Part shown: in pieces, positions 6,647-10,463 of the stretch
How the letters are laid out: every line of letters begins with the position of its first letter
Position numbering within the stretch: position 1 is the stretch's first letter
Source of the DNA: Akkermansia muciniphila
Lineage (GTDB): Bacteria; Verrucomicrobiota; Verrucomicrobiia; Limisphaerales; UBA9464
Direction of reading: 5' to 3'
NCBI GenBank assembly: GCA_945873715.1
Contig: CAMCFL010000063.1
Coordinates: 1-10,463 of the forward strand
Length of the DNA stretch: 10,463 nt
Translations under genes and position numbers: made by a program
Notes under the pieces: generated by a model
The model's database searches: none
Seen by the model: the letters and a program-made list of their open reading frames with translations, nothing else
What the model was told of the DNA's origin: nothing

Positions 6647-6711
6647 AGAAGCGTGTCCGGAGTTCTGGGATCGGTGCCGACCCGCTTCGGGTGCCACCTC
6701 GATCACTTCCA

Positions 6712-7308
6712 TCAGTCTGATTCAATCGGACCCGGAGCGGGCGCATCCGCGGCAACGGCCCGCGCCAATGCCACGGAAAGCGCCGCGGGAGGGCAGGCGG
6801 TGAGGATGCGGCCTTCGGCGGTCTGGATCAGCAGCTGTCGGGCGAGAAGTTTGCGCAGGTGACGCCGGAGGGACTGTCGGTCGAAGGGGACCCTGCGGGC
6901 GAGTTCCTCAAATCGGATGCCGGCGGAAGGAACGGCCTGATAGAGGAGGATCCGTCTGGGATGGGTAAAGGCGGTGAGGATTCTGAAGGCATCCCGGACC
7001 GAGCGTTCGTCCTCGGTGAGTTCCTTTCGGAAGGCAGGAAGGAGGTCGCGGGCGAATCCCTTGGGCTCAACTGCCGGCCAGTACTCCACCGAGCGCCCGC
7101 GGCGCTTCACCTTGAGCATACCTCTTGATTCCAACGCTCGGAGGGACTGACTGGCGAAGGCCAGGGAGGTCCGGAGCCGTCGGGCGACCTCGCTCACCGT
7201 CAACGGTGAGTGCCGCAGAAGCAGGGCCAACGCGCGGAGCCGGGTTCGATTGGCGAGGATGCGACAGGTTCGCCAAAGCGTGGGCCGTAACGGCGTCTGG
7301 GTTGCCAT
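6712..7308 (-). CDS. Tandem winged-helix (ArsR-like) transcriptional regulator
   Basis: A 198-residue cytosolic DNA-binding protein with two winged-helix-like halves. The first (about 11-80) is ArsR-like: RILANRTRLRALALLL, then helix-turn-helix LTVSEVARRLRTSLAFASQSLRALESRGML (36-65) and a basic wing (KVKRRGRSVEYWP). The second (about 105-172) repeats the plan: FRILTAFTHPRRILLYQ, IRFEELARRVPFDRQSLRRHLRKLLARQLL (131-160), then a wing ending in ILTACPP. The tail is Ala/Pro-rich. No cysteine pair typical of metal-sensing ArsR proteins is seen. Start chosen at ATG 7306-7308; a TTG 17 codons earlier (7357-7359) is possible but unlikely. It is divergent from the small membrane protein gene with 101 bp between them, so it probably controls that shared region (inference). 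The palindrome island begins just beyond its 3' end. Confidence 0.85.
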   Translation of the reverse strand: MATQTPLRPTLWRTCRILANRTRLRALALLLRHSPLTVSEVARRLRTSLAFASQSLRALESRGMLKVKRRGRSVEYWPAVEPKGFARDLLPAFRKELTEDERSVRDAFRILTAFTHPRRILLYQAVPSAGIRFEELARRVPFDRQSLRRHLRKLLARQLLIQTAEGRILTACPPAALSVALARAVAADAPAPGPIESD

Positions 7309-7409
7309 GCAGGAAAGTGGCGAGCAGACGCCGAACTCGCAAACCGGGCTTGATCCCAACCACCCGGCTCACCCAGAAGTCGGGCCGAAACGATCGAATC
7401 CCCTATCCC

Positions 7410-7670
7410 ATGGCCAATCCCAAAAGCTCCACCGTCGCCTCCGTCGGGTTCTGGATGTTCGCCCTGTTCGTCACGACGCTGCCGTGCATCGGGGTGATCA
7501 TGGTCGTCTACTGGGCATTCAGCGGGGACAACGAGACGCGGAAGAACTACTTCCGGGCGGTCATCGCCTGGGCGGTGATCCTAGCCCTGGTCTGGGTCGG
7601 AATCGTCGCCCTGGGGTTGTGGCCGGAAATCGTGAAGGCGGTTCAGGCCCGGATGCAGGCGGGCCGATAG
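7410..7670 (+). CDS. Small two-TM membrane protein
   Basis: An 86-residue protein and the only plus-strand gene here. Two hydrophobic segments are clear: about 11-37 (SVGFWMFALFVTTLPCIGVI then MVVYWAF) and about 50-72 (AVIAWAVILALVWVGIVALG). A polar loop, SGDNETRKNYFR, lies between them. Small proteins with this plan, a W-x-F segment followed by an Asn/Arg/Lys-rich loop and a second helix, are widespread and uncharacterised; I do not recognise a function. The start is ATG 7410-7412; the frame is open further upstream, but that part overlaps the regulator gene on the other strand and lacks protein character. No Shine-Dalgarno is visible. The divergent arrangement with the winged-helix gene suggests shared control. 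Confidence 0.75.
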   Translation: MANPKSSTVASVGFWMFALFVTTLPCIGVIMVVYWAFSGDNETRKNYFRAVIAWAVILALVWVGIVALGLWPEIVKAVQARMQAGR

Positions 7671-7706
7671 GGAACGAACGCGAGAAGGCCCGGGCCGTGC
7701 CATGAA

Positions 7707-7939
7707 CCTGGAAACCGCGGCTGTTCATCCGCAGATGGCGCAGATGGCGCAGATGGCGCAGATGATGAAGCGTTTTCTCGCCAATTCCTCCGCACGGGCG
7801 CATCTCGTCCTGCGTTGGGGGCAGTGTCAACATGCGCCCCCCGGAGGGGGACGCGACGTTGCCGCTTGGGCCGCCCTCAAGTACCGCTCCATCTGCGTTC
7901 ATCTGCGCCATCTGCGGTAAAACCACTTGGGTTTCAAGG
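7707..7939. repeat. MITE-like element with inverted GCAGATGGC-rich ends
   Basis: The left end starts CCTGGAAACC (7707) and runs into CCGCAGATGGCGCAGATG (7729-7746). The right end, read on the minus strand from 7939, starts CCTTGAAACC and runs into the same CCGCAGATGGCGCAGATG (7917-7900). The left end carries three and a half tandem GCAGATGGC units (7731-7766). The right end has three GCAGATG units with 1-2-nt spacers (CATCTGCG at 7890-7897 and 7900-7907, plus 7908-7917). The inside includes a hairpin with GGGCGCAT (7796-7803) and ATGCGCCC (7832-7839) and the motif GGGGCAGTGTCAACA. No transposase is encoded. The right end lies 15 nt from the stop codon of the haem protein gene. Confidence 0.65.
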
Positions 7940-7954
7940 TCCGCAGCCATCGCC

Positions 7955-10463
7955 TCACTTCAGCGAGGCCAGGAACTCGATCAGGTCGATGAACTCCTGG
8001 GCGGCGAGACCGGCGGCGAGACCTTCCGGCATGTTGGACACCTTGAGGGTCTCGCGCTGGGCGATGTTGGACTTGGCCACCTTCTGGACCTGATCCCCGC
8101 CGAGCTTGAGGGTGACGACCTGGTCATCCTCCGCCCCGACGACTCCGGTCAGTTCCTGTCCGTCCTTGGTGGTGATGTTGGTGGTCAGCCACTCAGGAGC
8201 GACCTCAAGGTTGGGATAGAGGATGGACTCGATCAGCTTCTCGCGGTTGAGACGCTTGGAGACCTCGGTGAGCTCAGGGCCGTAGTTGATGCCGAAGTTC
8301 TGAACCTTGTGACAGGACGTGCACACGCGCTCGAACACGAGACGTCCCTCGCGCGGACGTCCCTTCACCTTGGAAAGCGATCCGATCAACTTATTGCGAT
8401 CGGCATCGGAAAGACCGTCGTTGGCCACGAGCTTGCCGAGTTGTCCCCGAACCACGCTCATGGCCGGGTTGCCCTTCGCGAAGGCTTCGGCGAACTCGCG
8501 TCCGGCCTGGTTTTCCTTGGCAAACTCACCCTTCTCCAGCGCGGGCTTCCAACGGGGTTCGAGCGCGGCGAGCGTGTGCTGGAGCGTGTACTCGGTCCAG
8601 TAATCCATCGGTTGGCGCGTGATCTCCACCGCGAGTTCGGCGGCAGCGGTTGAATCGACGAAACTCAGGGCGCGGGCGGCCTCCAGGCGGACGCGGCCAT
8701 CGGAATCGGCAGCAGCGGTGCGGAGGAGGTCCATCGGCTGGCCGAGCCGGTTCCATTCCTCGGAGAGGACATGAACGGCCATGGCGCGAGCATCACGGGT
8801 GGAAGCCTTGAGGACACGTTCAAGATGGGAGCGATCGACGGCACGGTGACCGGCCTGGACATAGAGGGCTTCGAGCAGGTGGAGGTCGTACCACTTGTCG
8901 CCAGCGTTGAGGGAAGCCACCCAGCGATTCACCGCGGGCAACACTTCGGTCACGGGACGGTCGCGCAACTCGCGCCGGGCGCGATAACGCGTGCGGGGTT
9001 CGTACTCCTTCAACTGGTCGAGCAGTTCATTGACCGATTTGCCGGCCTGGAGCACCGGCTGGAGGAGCGGCCGATCCTTGGCGTAGAGCCGGTAGAGCCG
9101 GCCGTGTACCTTGTCGCGATTCGGATCGCGCTGGGAATATTGCATGTGCCCGATGAGCGGGTTGTGCCAGTCGAGGAACCAGATGGCGCCGTCGGGTCCG
9201 ATCTGGGTCTCCCCGGGACGGAAATTGCGGTCACTGGAATTGAGGAGGTTGGGCTGGCGCTTGCCGGTATAGCCGGCGCCATCATCGCGGATCTCGAAGC
9301 GGGGGATGCCGTTCATGTTGATGACGCATCCGTAGACGAACTGACCCTGGACCTCGTCCGGAAGATGGCGCGAGTAGAGGAACTCCGACCCGAGGGCGGG
9401 CCGCATGCCTTCGTTGTTGAAGACGGCGTTCAGGCCCTTGCGCTGTCCCTTCTGGGCACCGCTGAGGGGTGAATCCCAGTGCATCTGGGCGGTCGTGCCG
9501 TCGCCGCAGATTCCCTGCCCCCAGAAGTTATAGACGTAACACCACGGATTGCCGTAGCCGGGCGTGATGAAGTGCCGGACTTCCAGCGTGCGCGGATCGA
9601 CGACATAGGCACCGGGAGTGTTGGAATTGCGGAACGCACCGTAGGGCGTCTCCAGGGTGGTGGACATCGCCACGCCTTCCAGGCCGTGAAGGCGACCGGT
9701 GGGCGACCATTCGAAGGCACCCATGGTGTGGTGCGTGTCGTCGCTGGCCCAACCGTCGTAGAGATGGGTGACCTGGTCGGCCTTGTCGTCGCCGTCGGTA
9801 TCCTTGAGGAAGATCAGCCTCGGCTGGTTGATGACGAGCACACCGCCGTCGACGAACTCGAATCCGGTCGGGCAATGCAACTGGTCGTAGAACACCTTGC
9901 AGGTGTCGGCGCGACCGTCGCCGTCCTGGTCTTCGAGGATGAGGATCCGATCGTTGGGACGGGAGTCGCCGGGCTTCCATTGCGGATAGGTGGGCATGCA
10001 TGCGACCCACAACCGACCGCGGAAATCGAAGTTCATCTGCACCGGCTTGGCCAGTTCAGGAAACATCTCTTCGGATGCGAACAGCTTCACGGCATAGCCG
10101 GGGGCGATGTCCATGAGTTGGATGGCCTCTTCACCGCCCACGTACTTCAGGTCCTTGGGTTCGGAATAGGACTGCTGGGGAACGCCGAAGCGGGTCTTGG
10201 GCGTGACCAACGGACCGGTCTGGGAGTCATCGGGCGTGATGCGTTCATTGACCCCCTGTGCCATCTCCCAGATCAGCCGGTCGCGGGTCTGGCTCATCTT
10301 GCGGATCTTGGCGTACTCCAGCGGGAAGGTCTCGGTGTCCCAGGTCCGGCGTCCGCCATAGACGTACCAGCCGTTCAACATCCGATAGTCCTGGAGATGG
10401 ACCCAGGACTTGTCGTTCACCACCCCGCGAAGCCGTTGCACATCCTGCACGGCCAGCTTGGTT
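7955..10463 (-). CDS. PVC-type membrane-bound dehydrogenase with HEAT repeats and C-terminal haem-binding CxxCH domain (5' end outside window)
   Basis: At least 835 residues are in frame, reading on past the right edge, so the N-terminus is missing. In 831-residue numbering from a GTG at 10448-10450, three parts are seen. Residues about 110-460 match the Pirellula/Verrucomicrobium putative membrane-bound dehydrogenase domain, probably a beta-propeller, with LWVACMPTYPQW and two Asp-rich, calcium-site-like loops, DQDGDGRAD (174-182) and DTDGDDKAD (217-225). Residues about 480-690 are helical and HEAT-like. The C-terminal module has one cytochrome-c motif, CTSCH (710-714; DNA 8309-8323), as in the paralogous haem-binding domain of these phyla. 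The first 65 residues (WVHLQDYRMLNGWYVYGGRR..) resemble the end of an SGNH-hydrolase-like domain fused upstream in some relatives, from memory. Likely periplasmic electron-transferring oxidation of a sugar or alcohol; substrate unknown. The visible start is not taken as real. Confidence 0.92.
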   Translation of the reverse strand, partial: TKLAVQDVQRLRGVVNDKSWVHLQDYRMLNGWYVYGGRRTWDTETFPLEYAKIRKMSQTRDRLIWEMAQGVNERITPDDSQTGPLVTPKTRFGVPQQSYSEPKDLKYVGGEEAIQLMDIAPGYAVKLFASEEMFPELAKPVQMNFDFRGRLWVACMPTYPQWKPGDSRPNDRILILEDQDGDGRADTCKVFYDQLHCPTGFEFVDGGVLVINQPRLIFLKDTDGDDKADQVTHLYDGWASDDTHHTMGAFEWSPTGRLHGLEGVAMSTTLETPYGAFRNSNTPGAYVVDPRTLEVRHFITPGYGNPWCYVYNFWGQGICGDGTTAQMHWDSPLSGAQKGQRKGLNAVFNNEGMRPALGSEFLYSRHLPDEVQGQFVYGCVINMNGIPRFEIRDDGAGYTGKRQPNLLNSSDRNFRPGETQIGPDGAIWFLDWHNPLIGHMQYSQRDPNRDKVHGRLYRLYAKDRPLLQPVLQAGKSVNELLDQLKEYEPRTRYRARRELRDRPVTEVLPAVNRWVASLNAGDKWYDLHLLEALYVQAGHRAVDRSHLERVLKASTRDARAMAVHVLSEEWNRLGQPMDLLRTAAADSDGRVRLEAARALSFVDSTAAAELAVEITRQPMDYWTEYTLQHTLAALEPRWKPALEKGEFAKENQAGREFAEAFAKGNPAMSVVRGQLGKLVANDGLSDADRNKLIGSLSKVKGRPREGRLVFERVCTSCHKVQNFGINYGPELTEVSKRLNREKLIESILYPNLEVAPEWLTTNITTKDGQELTGVVGAEDDQVVTLKLGGDQVQKVAKSNIAQRETLKVSNMPEGLAAGLAAQEFIDLIEFLASLK

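Larger units (their letters stand above)
5641..6711. other. Gene-free island with repeats
   Basis: About 1.07 kb between the MFS start and the regulator stop. Several open frames cross it on both strands, but they are rich in Arg, Pro and Ser, match no family I recognise, and their only shared part is the peptide encoded by the palindrome (SHFAKCD). I treat them as non-coding. It holds three copies of a 24-bp palindrome, a 58-bp direct repeat, a 12-bp tandem duplication, an imperfect hairpin at 5790-5832, and a 15-bp motif at 5740-5754 shared with the element near 7820. The promoter of the MFS run should lie at its left end, but no convincing -35/-10 pair is visible. Confidence 0.7.

Noticed and set aside
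5646..6712. Open frames within the gene-free island on both strands, including one of 283 codons
   Set aside because: Composition is Pro/Arg/Ser-rich, the frames overlap each other, and their only repeated peptide comes from the palindrome, so coding is not supported.
7731..7766. CRISPR array, suggested by regular short repeats
   Set aside because: The units are 9-bp direct tandem copies without spacers, and no cas gene is present.

Overview
The window looks like high-GC DNA from a PVC-group bacterium, most likely a Verrucomicrobiota member of the Limisphaerales/Pedosphaera type. This rests on gene content: a Pirellula/Verrucomicrobium-type membrane-bound dehydrogenase with HEAT repeats and a C-terminal CxxCH haem site, a Tat-signalled sugar-phosphate-isomerase-like lipoprotein next to a nucleoside-symporter-like MFS transporter, and several families of short palindromic intergenic repeats. 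Taxonomy is inferred; no rRNA gene is present.

Layout: eight of nine genes are on the minus strand. From right to left in transcription order: (1) 10463-7955, a large dehydrogenase/haem protein whose 5' end lies outside the window; (2) 7939-7707, a compact element with imperfect inverted ends built from GCAGATGGC-type units; (3) a divergent pair, a small two-TM membrane protein (7410-7670, plus) and a tandem winged-helix regulator (7308-6712, minus); (4) a gene-free island (about 5641-6711) carrying three copies of an identical perfect 24-bp palindrome; (5) a tight minus-strand run of MFS transporter, TIM-barrel lipoprotein, PD-(D/E)XK-like protein and TauE/SafE permease (5640-1966, gaps of 42, 52 and 2 nt); (6) a REP-like pair of covarying hairpins (1876-1934); (7) an AraC-family regulator followed 56 nt later by an SDR dehydrogenase resembling L-fucose dehydrogenases, cut by the left edge.

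Functional picture (inference): the left half could be a sugar uptake and oxidation locus, with an MFS importer, an exported isomerase/epimerase-like protein, a sugar dehydrogenase and an AraC regulator. The TauE/SafE permease would handle a small organic or sulfur-containing anion. The PD-(D/E)XK protein has no obvious role in it.

The most unusual signal is the gene-free island. Its 24-bp palindrome is identical in three copies 261 and 270 bp apart. Two copies sit in a 58-bp near-identical direct repeat. The third has lost that flank but gained its own 7-bp complementary arms, making a perfect 38-bp palindrome. This pattern suggests that the palindrome itself is what is conserved. No CRISPR array, tRNA, rRNA or transposase was seen.
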